Source of the DNA: AC-32 sp963717475
GTDB taxonomy: Bacteria; Actinomycetota; Thermoleophilia; Gaiellales; Gaiellaceae
Reading direction: 5' to 3'
Length of the DNA stretch: 64,000 nt
NCBI GenBank assembly: GCA_963717475.1
Contig: OY970337.1
Span: 1,922,001-1,986,000, forward strand
Positions 8,355 through 14,062 of the stretch are shown piece after piece. A model generated the notes under the pieces. It had not been told where the DNA came from, did not search any database, and worked only from the letters and a program-made list of their open reading frames with translations. The position numbers were made by a program, and so were the translations under genes. Position 1 is the first letter of the stretch. Each line of letters starts with the position of its first letter.

Positions 8355-8410
8355 GCACTCAGGCCCGGTGTGGCAGTCGGAGAGGAACGTTCGGAGCCTC
8401 GACGGCTTCC
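8355..8410 (-). promoter_or_regulatory. Conserved 56-bp leader element, copy B
   Basis: GGAAGCCGTCGAGGCTCC begins the reverse-strand element, which ends in GGGCCTGAGTGC. It matches copy C at about 48 of 56 positions with no gap. CACCC-GTCC-GGGTG followed by TTTCT comes directly after it, a small hairpin between the element and the start codon. AGCC-GTCGA-GGCT inside the element could also pair. Confidence 0.65.
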
Positions 8411-8500
8411 GCGCTAGGTCTATGCGCTCAGCCAGCATACATCAGATTTGTGCTGAGAGTTACAAGAACGTCGGAGAGCGGCGCGGAGGCGAGGGTCGCA

Positions 8501-8800
8501 TCAGTCCGCCGAGTTCCTGCGCCGCGTCCGAAACTGGAAGATCGTGCTTGTCAGGATTCCCAACAGCCAGCCGAGGATCGCTGTGACGAGGATGATCCAG
8601 ACGAGCGACTGGCGCGTCGAGCCGAGTACCCAGCTCACCTTGACCCGGCCTGTGTTGGCTACGACGAGAGCGATCAGGATCACGAGCAAAGCGACGAGAG
8701 CGCCCGCCAATGTGTAGAGCCCGGTGCGCCGCCCATGGCGGCGAAGGCTGTCTCGCCGAGGCTCTCCCGTTCGCTGCTCCGGCCCGCTCTCCGGATCCAT
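8501..8800 (-). CDS. LapA-domain (DUF1049) membrane protein
   Basis: A 99-residue protein with a charged N-terminus and two transmembrane helices near residues 28-50 and 66-88. The motif VVANTGRVKVSWVLG between the helices and the following WIILVTAILGWLLG are typical of the LapA/DUF1049 domain. In proteobacteria LapA helps assemble lipopolysaccharide. Actinobacterial members, with no outer membrane, have no assigned role. The basic C-terminus (FRTRRR) is probably cytoplasmic. It stands alone within the island. Confidence 0.75.
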   Translation of the reverse strand: MDPESGPEQRTGEPRRDSLRRHGRRTGLYTLAGALVALLVILIALVVANTGRVKVSWVLGSTRQSLVWIILVTAILGWLLGILTSTIFQFRTRRRNSAD

Positions 8801-8866
8801 TTCTTTCCGTCTTGGCAGCTGCGGCGGAAATGAAACGCTGTCGCTAGCCGCCGACCCTTCCGCCCC

Positions 8867-9517
8867 TTACTTCCGGTAGCGCCGCCGACCTTGGATCAGC
8901 GCGTGGTTGAGAATGGTTTCGTCGTCGTCCTCGCGCGCGACCACGACGACCTTGTTCCAGACGCCGGGATAGACGACCCTCTCGCTGTACATCTGGGTTC
9001 GGAAGCGTTCCTCGTAGACACCCGGAAGTACGTCGCCGGCGCCGTACATACGCCTGCCCCCGTCGCTCCCTCGGATGACTGCGACGAGCTCCCGTGTCTC
9101 CTGGTAGTCATCGGCCGCAACGAACTCGGCCAGCGGCTGGTGCGGAGATCCGCTGCTCAGGAATGCGACGATGTACTTTCGGTCGCGACCCCATTTGTTT
9201 CTGCGAGTCGCTTCGCCAAGTCCGATGTGGACGGCGCCTTCAGCACGCGTCGTGCCAATGAAGACGCGGTAGCGAGAGTAGTGCTCGCGCTGACCCGGCC
9301 ACTGGTACGACTGTCCCTCCCGCTCCTGCACGAGCCGCCAATCGTCTGCGAGGTCGGCCGTCCGCCCGACGGCTGTAGCGGCTCTCCTTCCAGGGGTGCC
9401 ATCACCTCCGACGGGCTCGATAACCGGATTGTGAAAGCCTGCGTGTGCGAGCTGAATCAGAAGTGGGCCGAGCTCCTGATCCGGAACGCGCTGCAGAGTG
9501 ACGGAAAACGGGCACAT
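8867..9517 (-). CDS. Hypothetical protein (216 aa)
   Basis: I do not recognise this protein. It is soluble, with no signal peptide, and mixes acidic and aromatic segments, for example WRLVQEREGQSYQWPGQREH and DDDETILNHALIQGRRRYRK at the C-terminus. A canonical sigma-70-type promoter lies upstream on the reverse strand. The intergenic region with the second ABM-like gene is divergent. No catalytic motif is apparent. Confidence 0.6.
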   Translation of the reverse strand: MCPFSVTLQRVPDQELGPLLIQLAHAGFHNPVIEPVGGDGTPGRRAATAVGRTADLADDWRLVQEREGQSYQWPGQREHYSRYRVFIGTTRAEGAVHIGLGEATRRNKWGRDRKYIVAFLSSGSPHQPLAEFVAADDYQETRELVAVIRGSDGGRRMYGAGDVLPGVYEERFRTQMYSERVVYPGVWNKVVVVAREDDDETILNHALIQGRRRYRK

Positions 9518-9549
9518 CGCGGTCTCTCCCTATCTTGATAACGTCGAGA

Positions 9550-9578
9550 AACGTAGCCTTGTAGATCAACGTTGTCAA
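9550..9578 (-). promoter_or_regulatory. Sigma-70-type promoter of the 216-aa gene
   Basis: On the reverse strand TTGACA (9573-9578) and TACGTT (9550-9555) are separated by exactly 17 bp. They lie 33 nt upstream of the ATG at 9517. Confidence 0.6.
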
Positions 9579-9613
9579 GAAGCTGCTACACTCGGCGGTG
9601 CGCAAGGTTCAAC

Positions 9614-9669
9614 GGAAGGCGTCGAGGCTCCGAGATTCCCTCTTCGACTGTCACATCGGGCCTGAGTGC
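9614..9669 (+). promoter_or_regulatory. Conserved 56-bp leader element, copy C
   Basis: GGAAGGCGTCGAGGCTCCGA begins the element and it ends in CGGGCCTGAGTGC. It is the third copy of the leader and ends 56 nt before the ATG of the second ABM-like gene. The A, B and C copies precede their genes by 54, 48 and 56 nt. Confidence 0.65.
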
Positions 9670-9725
9670 ACCAGGAGGACTAAAGAGCCGGTTCTCCACC
9701 AGCACCGTGACAGTTGGGAGATCAG

Positions 9726-10037
9726 ATGCATGCCACCGTTAGACGCTACGAGGGTGTCGACGAGAGTCGCACCGACGAGCTGACCAAGAAGGTCGACGAG
9801 ACCCTCATGCCCCGCCTGAGCGAGCTGCCGGGCTTCGAGGGCTACTACCTCATCGAGGCCGGCAACGGCGTCATGAGTTCGATCAACTTGTTCGAGACCT
9901 CGGCGCAGGCCGACGAGTCGACCCGCGTCGCAGCCACCTGGGTGCGCGAGGAGAAGCTGGAGACGGCATTTCCGAATTCGCCCAAGATCACGGACGGAGA
10001 AGTCATCGTCCACAAGAACGGTTTCGTCCGGGCATAA
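9726..10037 (+). CDS. ABM-like dimeric alpha-beta barrel protein, copy 2
   Basis: A 103-residue paralog of the 5697-6011 protein. Both open MHAT(I/V)RRYEGVD, share the PGF-GYYLIEAGNGV-type hairpin and the LFETSAQADEST helix, and end in a short GEVIVHKNG-type strand. The shared opening sets the start at 9726 rather than a TTG 12 nt upstream; GGGAG precedes it by about 6 nt. A strong terminator follows. Function is unassigned, as for copy 1. Two diverged copies with the same leader suggest an old duplication or two arrivals of one cassette. Confidence 0.7.
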   Translation: MHATVRRYEGVDESRTDELTKKVDETLMPRLSELPGFEGYYLIEAGNGVMSSINLFETSAQADESTRVAATWVREEKLETAFPNSPKITDGEVIVHKNGFVRA

Positions 10038-10056
10038 AGCCACGGCTCGACGCAGG

Positions 10057-10083
10057 AAGGGCCCGCAAACCGCGGGCCCTTTC
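10057..10083 (+). terminator. Intrinsic terminator of ABM-like copy 2
   Basis: AAGGGCCCGC and GCGGGCCCTT form a perfect 10-bp stem around AAACC, followed by TTTC. It starts 20 bp after the stop codon. Confidence 0.85.
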
Positions 10084-10298
10084 CCGCGCGAGGGGCATCT
10101 GATGAGAGCGATCACAACGACCGCCTCCCTCCGCGAGGCTGACGCCTCCCTTGACGCGAGGCTGAATCCAGTGCACTCCCCTCCGGGGAAATTGTCTCCT
10201 GGGCCGCTGCCTTTCCGCGGCCGGGACAGGGCACGCTCCGCCGCCCGCCGGACTCTGCACCGCCACAGTCACTGTAAGCCCACACGGTAGGTCGGCTC

Positions 10299-11087
10299 AT
10301 GTGCGGGATCGCCGGATACAGCTTCTCTCTCGAGAGCACCGTCGATCGGACGGTGGCCGCCCGCGCATTGCTCGCAGGCATCGCCGAGCGCGGGGCGGAC
10401 TCAGTGGGCTTCGCCTACCGCGGCGACGACTCGAAGGTCACGGTGCACAAGCAGCGCACGGGCGCAAGCGAGCTCCTCGAGCGCATCGAGGTGCCCCAAA
10501 CCGCTACACAGCTCCTCGTGCACGTCCGGGACTACACAAAGGGTCATCCGCGCGTCCTGGCCAATAACCATCCGATCCGCCACGGCGCGGTCGTCGGGAT
10601 CCACAACGGCACGATCGCCAATGACGACGAGCTGTTCGCAGCCCATGGCATCGCGCGTGCCGAGCCCAGCATGACCGTCGACTCGGAGCTGATCTTCGCG
10701 CTCGCCGAGCAGTTTCGGGGACGCACCGCCCATGCGCTCGAGCGACTGGTCGGCTCGATGGCGACGGCCTGGCTCGACGAAGGCCGGGAGGAGCTGCTGC
10801 TTGCCCGCGGGATGGGCCGGCCGCTGTGGATCGGCACCTCGAGGCAGGAGCTCTTCTTCGCGTCGACGCGCGCCGCGCTGGACTTGGTCGAGGAGTATTC
10901 GTCCGTCAAGCTCCGCAAGCGCGAGGTGCGTGAGGGATCCGTGCTCGTGGTGAACGGCGGACGGATCGTCGGGCGAGACTCGTTTCGCCCCGACATGTCA
11001 TTCGAGGAACAACCTCTGCCGGCGGTGCGTGCGCCGAACGAGGCTCGCGCGACACTCGCACGACTCGCCGCGCTGCACGCCCTCTAG
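10299..11087 (+). CDS. Class II glutamine amidotransferase, stand-alone
   Basis: A 262-residue Ntn-hydrolase of the class II glutaminase fold. The sequence opens MCGIAGYSF, so Cys2 would be the nucleophile after Met removal. NNHPIRHG near residue 88 and HNGTIANDDEL near residue 105 are the conserved glutamine-binding segments. There is no synthase or sugar-isomerase domain, as in the YafJ-type single-domain group. Such proteins release ammonia from glutamine or gamma-glutamyl compounds; the acceptor is unknown. An ACAGT-C-ACTGT palindrome lies 24 nt upstream. The gene is the last intact one in the island. Confidence 0.8.
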   Translation: MCGIAGYSFSLESTVDRTVAARALLAGIAERGADSVGFAYRGDDSKVTVHKQRTGASELLERIEVPQTATQLLVHVRDYTKGHPRVLANNHPIRHGAVVGIHNGTIANDDELFAAHGIARAEPSMTVDSELIFALAEQFRGRTAHALERLVGSMATAWLDEGREELLLARGMGRPLWIGTSRQELFFASTRAALDLVEEYSSVKLRKREVREGSVLVVNGGRIVGRDSFRPDMSFEEQPLPAVRAPNEARATLARLAALHAL

Positions 11088-11123
11088 CGCCGCGCCGCAG
11101 GAACTCAGCAGCACGATGTGTCC

Positions 11124-11156
11124 GGGTGGGGCTCGAGCCCCGTCGCTCCCGCTGAG
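11124..11156 (+). repeat. Degenerate tRNA-Asp T-arm/acceptor remnant, copy 3
   Basis: The bases CCCCGTCGCTCCCGCTGAG match the end of copy 2 except for one C, preceded by an altered T arm (GGGGCTCGAG). The anticodon arm is gone. It is followed, 15 bp on, by the 31-bp repeat that also follows copy 1. Confidence 0.6.
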
Positions 11157-11170
11157 ACGGTATCCCTACG

Positions 11171-11201
11171 AATCGGCCGGTTGTGTTGTCTCGGCTGACG
11201 C
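11171..11201 (+). repeat. 31-bp repeat, copy 2
   Basis: Matches 2793-2823 at 30 of 31 positions, again downstream of a tRNA-Asp remnant. GGTGGCCCAC follows at about 11215, as a related motif follows copy 1. Confidence 0.75.
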
Positions 11202-11270
11202 TTCTCCGAGGTCGCGGTGGCCCACATCTTCCTCGAGTCCCAGGCTCCTCGATGCCTGGGGCGGTGCCCG

Positions 11271-11345
11271 TCAGGCAGCCGCGAGCGCGGCCTCGAGCGC
11301 CGGCAGGTTCGAGTGGATGTCGGTGATGACGGCGATGCGCTCCAT
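11271..11345 (-). pseudogene. Truncated metallophosphoesterase (N-terminal 24 codons)
   Basis: The reading MERIAVITDIHSNLPALEAA is the first metal-binding motif (D-x-H) of calcineurin-like phosphoesterases of the YfcE type. It stops at a TGA after 24 codons, and what follows is unrelated repeat DNA. The ATG overlaps the TGA of the aquaglyceroporin gene (TGATG), so it was once the third gene of the arsR operon. The break most simply marks the right edge of the inserted region. Confidence 0.7.
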
Positions 11346-12080
11346 CACGCCGCCTCCCCTTCCGCGCTTTCCGCGACCGCGACTTTGCCCGGCTGGGTCT
11401 GCTCCCCGCGCACGATCTGGTAGACGACCGCACCGAGCGAGGCGCCCACGATCGGCGCGACGATGTACAGCCAGAGTGCATGCAGGTCCCCGGAGACGAG
11501 CGCCGGCCCGATCGAGCGAGCAGGGTTCATCGAGGCGCCGGAGATCGGCCCTCCGAACATCGCATCGAGGCCAACGGTGCCGCCGATCGCGATCGCCGCG
11601 GCCTCCCCGACCGCCCGGGTGTCGGTGGCGACGGCCATGATCACGAACATCAGGAAGAAGGTCAGCACGAGCTCCCAGACAAACGACTGGCCCTGCGAGC
11701 CTGAGGGCAGCGGTCGCGCCCACCTGGGCGATGTTCCCGAGCGAGGCACGCAGCAGTGCGGCCGCGAGGATCGCGCCGGTGACCTGGGCGGTCCAGTAGC
11801 TGACGGTGCGCCCCCACGGGAAGTGTCGCGTGAGCGCGAAGGCGAAGGTGACGGCCGGGTTGAAGTGGGCGCCGGAGACGTGGCCGACCGCGTAGATCAT
11901 CGCCATGATCACGAGCCCGAAGGTGATCGCGACGCCGACGTGGCCGAGGGCGCTGGTCTTGGCGTCGACCATGATCGCGCCGGCGCCGGCGAAGACGAGT
12001 GCGAAGGTGCCGACCGCTTCGGCGACGAGCGAGCGGCCGAGCTCGGGCAGCTGAAGACGCGCCTGGCGCCGGTCGTTCAT
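11345..12080 (-). CDS. MIP-family aquaglyceroporin next to arsR (one frameshift)
   Basis: A major intrinsic protein of about 244 residues with six membrane helices. Both pore motifs are visible: HFNPAVT near residue 75 and ASMNPARSIGPA near residue 190. The two halves are in different frames, with a single shift near 11700. Its start overlaps the arsR stop (ATGA). In several bacteria an arsR-linked aquaglyceroporin (AqpS type) lets arsenite leave the cell, and that is the favoured role here. Water or glycerol facilitation is the alternative. The frameshift looks like an error, because both halves are well conserved. Confidence 0.75.
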
Positions 12081-12406
12081 CCAAGCACCGCGCGCAGGGA
12101 CTCGATCGTCTCCGGTACGACGCGGAAGTAAGCCCAGCTGCCGCGCTCGTCGCGCGTGACCATGCCGGCCTCGCGCAGCACCCTGAGGTGATGCGAGACG
12201 GTGGGCTGCGAAAGCCCGAGCGGCTCGGTCAGGTGGCAGACGCAGGCCTCCCCGTCGGGCTGGGCCTGGATCAGGCTGAGGATGCGCAGCCGGGCCGGGT
12301 CGGCGAGCACTTTCAGGGCCTGCGCGAGCTGGTCGGCCTCCCGGGCGCTGATCGCGTCCTGCAAGAGCGGCGGGCAGGTGGGGGTAACGATTGTGACCTG
12401 CTTCAC
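12077..12406 (-). CDS. arsR: ArsR-family arsenite-type repressor
   Basis: A winged-helix repressor of about 109 residues. GEACVCHLTEPLGLSQPTVS contains the Cys-x-Cys of the arsenite-sensing helix, with SQPTVSHHLRVLREAGMV as the recognition helix. A further N-terminal Cys in PTCPPLL matches actinobacterial arsenic ArsR proteins. The start is taken as GTG 12406, because the product then has the usual family length; the frame stays open far upstream. It probably represses itself and the aquaglyceroporin gene and is released by As(III) or Sb(III). Confidence 0.8.
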   Translation of the reverse strand: MKQVTIVTPTCPPLLQDAISAREADQLAQALKVLADPARLRILSLIQAQPDGEACVCHLTEPLGLSQPTVSHHLRVLREAGMVTRDERGSWAYFRVVPETIESLRAVLG

Positions 12407-12481
12407 GTCTCCATATTGACAGCGATCGATGACCTCGTCATCCTTGCAGTGATTGATGGCGGTCGATATGGGAGATAGCTG
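12407..12481. promoter_or_regulatory. arsR control region with inverted repeats
   Basis: CTCCATATTGAC (12408-12420) and its near-inverse GTCGATATGGGAG (12462-12474) flank the region. GATGAC-CTC-GTCATC pairs inside it at about 12429-12443. CATATTGA-type arms of this sort resemble known ArsR/SmtB operators. The region separates arsR from a short divergent ORF. Confidence 0.5.
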
Positions 12482-12589
12482 ATGCCACTCCACCGCATCC
12501 GCGACGACATCGACGCGCGGGTGCAGGACCTGCTCGAGTCGCTGACCGGCGGGCGCGACCCCGCCGAGCCAGCGCCAGACCTGGGCTAG
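12482..12589 (+). CDS. Possible 35-aa ORF divergent from arsR
   Basis: ATG follows GGAG by 8 nt, and the product MPLHRIRDDIDARVQDLLES ends in PAPDLG. It would share the ArsR control region and could be arsenic-regulated. No family is recognised and it is short, so it may be chance. Confidence 0.3.
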   Translation: MPLHRIRDDIDARVQDLLESLTGGRDPAEPAPDLG

Positions 12590-12620
12590 CAGCAGTCGGC
12601 GCTTGCTGTCGGCTGTCCGG

Positions 12621-13370
12621 TTAGCGACGCTCGGACGCCGTGTCGCTTTGCGGGACGCCGCCGGCCGCACGAATCGTCTCCGGTTCGCGCACGCGAGCCG
12701 GGCCGAAAAGCAACCAGATGGCTCCTCCGATCGCTCCTCCGACGAGCGGCCCTACCAGATAAATCCAGACGTCGCCGAAGTCCCAGTTGTAGATCACAGG
12801 GTCGAGTGACCTCGCCGGGTTGAACGAGCCACCCGAGGCCGGGCCGATCGCATCCGCCGCCGTGAAGATGAAGAGCCCGATCAGCAGCGGCGCCATGACG
12901 CCTTTCCATGGCGCACGGTCGTCCGTCGCGACCGTGCAGATCACGATGACGAACAGGCCGGTCGCGATCAGCTCGAGCACGAGCGCGCCTCCGCTCGAAA
13001 TGCCGGCTCCAGGAGCATTGTCGAGCGAGTCGACCGCACGCCCCGAGTACACGGCGGCCACGGCGAGCACGGCTACGAACCCTCCGACTAGCTGGGCAGC
13101 ACAGTAGGGCACTACCTCCTTCGGCGGAAACTTTCGGGCTGCGGCGAGCCCGAGGGAAACGGCGGGGTTGAAGTGGCCCCCGGAGAGGTGTCCGAGCGCC
13201 GTGATCGCAAGCGCGAGGCCCAGGCCGAACGCAAACGCGATCCCGAGGCTGCCGATTGCCCCGGCCCCGATGTCGACCGAAACGGCGATCGCGTTGAAGC
13301 CGAGGAAAAAGAAGAGAAACGTGCCGAGTGCCTCCGCTGCGAGGCGCAGCCGGAGCGATGAAAAGTCCAC
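12621..13370 (-). CDS. Second MIP-family aquaporin/glycerol facilitator
   Basis: An intact 249-residue MIP protein with six membrane helices and both pore motifs (HLSGGHFNPAVS near residue 70, GGSFNPARSLDP near residue 190). The helix-2 region reads LGTFLFFFLGFNAIAV. The start GTG 13370 is supported by AAGGAGG about 9 nt upstream. The C-terminal tail (residues 225-249) is polar. It lies just upstream of the arsR operon on the same strand, so arsenite or glycerol transport is possible. It is not a close copy of the first MIP gene. Confidence 0.8.
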   Translation of the reverse strand: MDFSSLRLRLAAEALGTFLFFFLGFNAIAVSVDIGAGAIGSLGIAFAFGLGLALAITALGHLSGGHFNPAVSLGLAAARKFPPKEVVPYCAAQLVGGFVAVLAVAAVYSGRAVDSLDNAPGAGISSGGALVLELIATGLFVIVICTVATDDRAPWKGVMAPLLIGLFIFTAADAIGPASGGSFNPARSLDPVIYNWDFGDVWIYLVGPLVGGAIGGAIWLLFGPARVREPETIRAAGGVPQSDTASERR

Positions 13371-13594
13371 CTCACCCACCTCCTTTGCCGCGACCACCAG
13401 CCAGCGGCGTTCGCGCGAGCATATGCCGACTTGCGTCGGGCGTGTGGGCGGATGGCGCCGCTCAGCGGGAGATGACCGGAGCGAGGCGCTGGTCATCGCG
13501 CCAGAAGCCCCGGAAGCCCGCATCCAGTGGCACCCGGATCGGCTTGCCGCTTTCCCGCCGGTTCCAGCCCTGAAGGCCTCGTATGCTCTCGTGG

Positions 13595-14053
13595 ATGGAC
13601 ACGGTCGAGTTCCTCGAGAGCGAGCGCGGCGCGATCATCGGCGCCGCGCAGGAGGGGCTCGGCCGGCTGGCCGTGCAGCACTACGAATCGGCAGGCGAGG
13701 CAGAGGTCGGCCGGCGGCTCGAGGCGCTGTTCGACCGCCTGGTCGACGCGCTCGCCCGGCGCGATCTCACGGCGATGGTCGAGTACGCGCAGGCGGTCGC
13801 AGAAGAGCGGTTCGGCGCGGGCTACGACCTCCAGGAGGTGCAGACCGCCTTCAACGCACTCGAGGAGGCGACGTGGGCCCGCGCGCTCGAGCGGCTCGAG
13901 CCGGCGGAGCTCGCGGAGGCGCTGGGCTCGGTGAGCACGGTCCTCGGGTGCGGCAAGGATGCGCTCGCGCGCAGGTACGTGTCGCTGGCCGCGAAGAACC
14001 AGGCGCCGTCGCTCGACCTGCGAGCGCTCTTCACGGGCACGGAAGGCCTCTAG
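13595..14053 (+). CDS. RsbRD N-terminal-like regulatory protein
   Basis: A 152-residue all-helical protein. The segment LFDRLVDALARRDLTAMVEY, then ERFGAGYDLQEVQTAFN and EEATWARALERL, matches the pattern of the N-terminal sensory domain of RsbRD-type stress proteins and some histidine kinases. No STAS or kinase domain follows. Start ATG 13595 is chosen because TATGCT lies 7 nt upstream, a -10 box consistent with leaderless translation. Its 3' end is convergent with the cation ATPase gene, 9 bp apart. Function beyond regulation is unknown. Confidence 0.5.
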   Translation: MDTVEFLESERGAIIGAAQEGLGRLAVQHYESAGEAEVGRRLEALFDRLVDALARRDLTAMVEYAQAVAEERFGAGYDLQEVQTAFNALEEATWARALERLEPAELAEALGSVSTVLGCGKDALARRYVSLAAKNQAPSLDLRALFTGTEGL

Positions 14054-14062
14054 GCGCGCCTG

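Noticed and set aside
8364..9640. ECF-type promoter (GGAA-N16-CGTT) inside the leader element
   Set aside because: The pattern fits only copy B; the -10 part is not conserved in copies A and C.
8370..9690. A short conserved peptide (SRLR..L.DCH.GPEC) encoded in leader copies B and C
   Set aside because: Copy A has an in-frame stop within the same segment, so DNA or RNA conservation is a better explanation than coding.
10084..10298. Riboswitch before the glutamine amidotransferase gene
   Set aside because: I could not match any known aptamer core; only a short ACAGT-C-ACTGT palindrome is clear.
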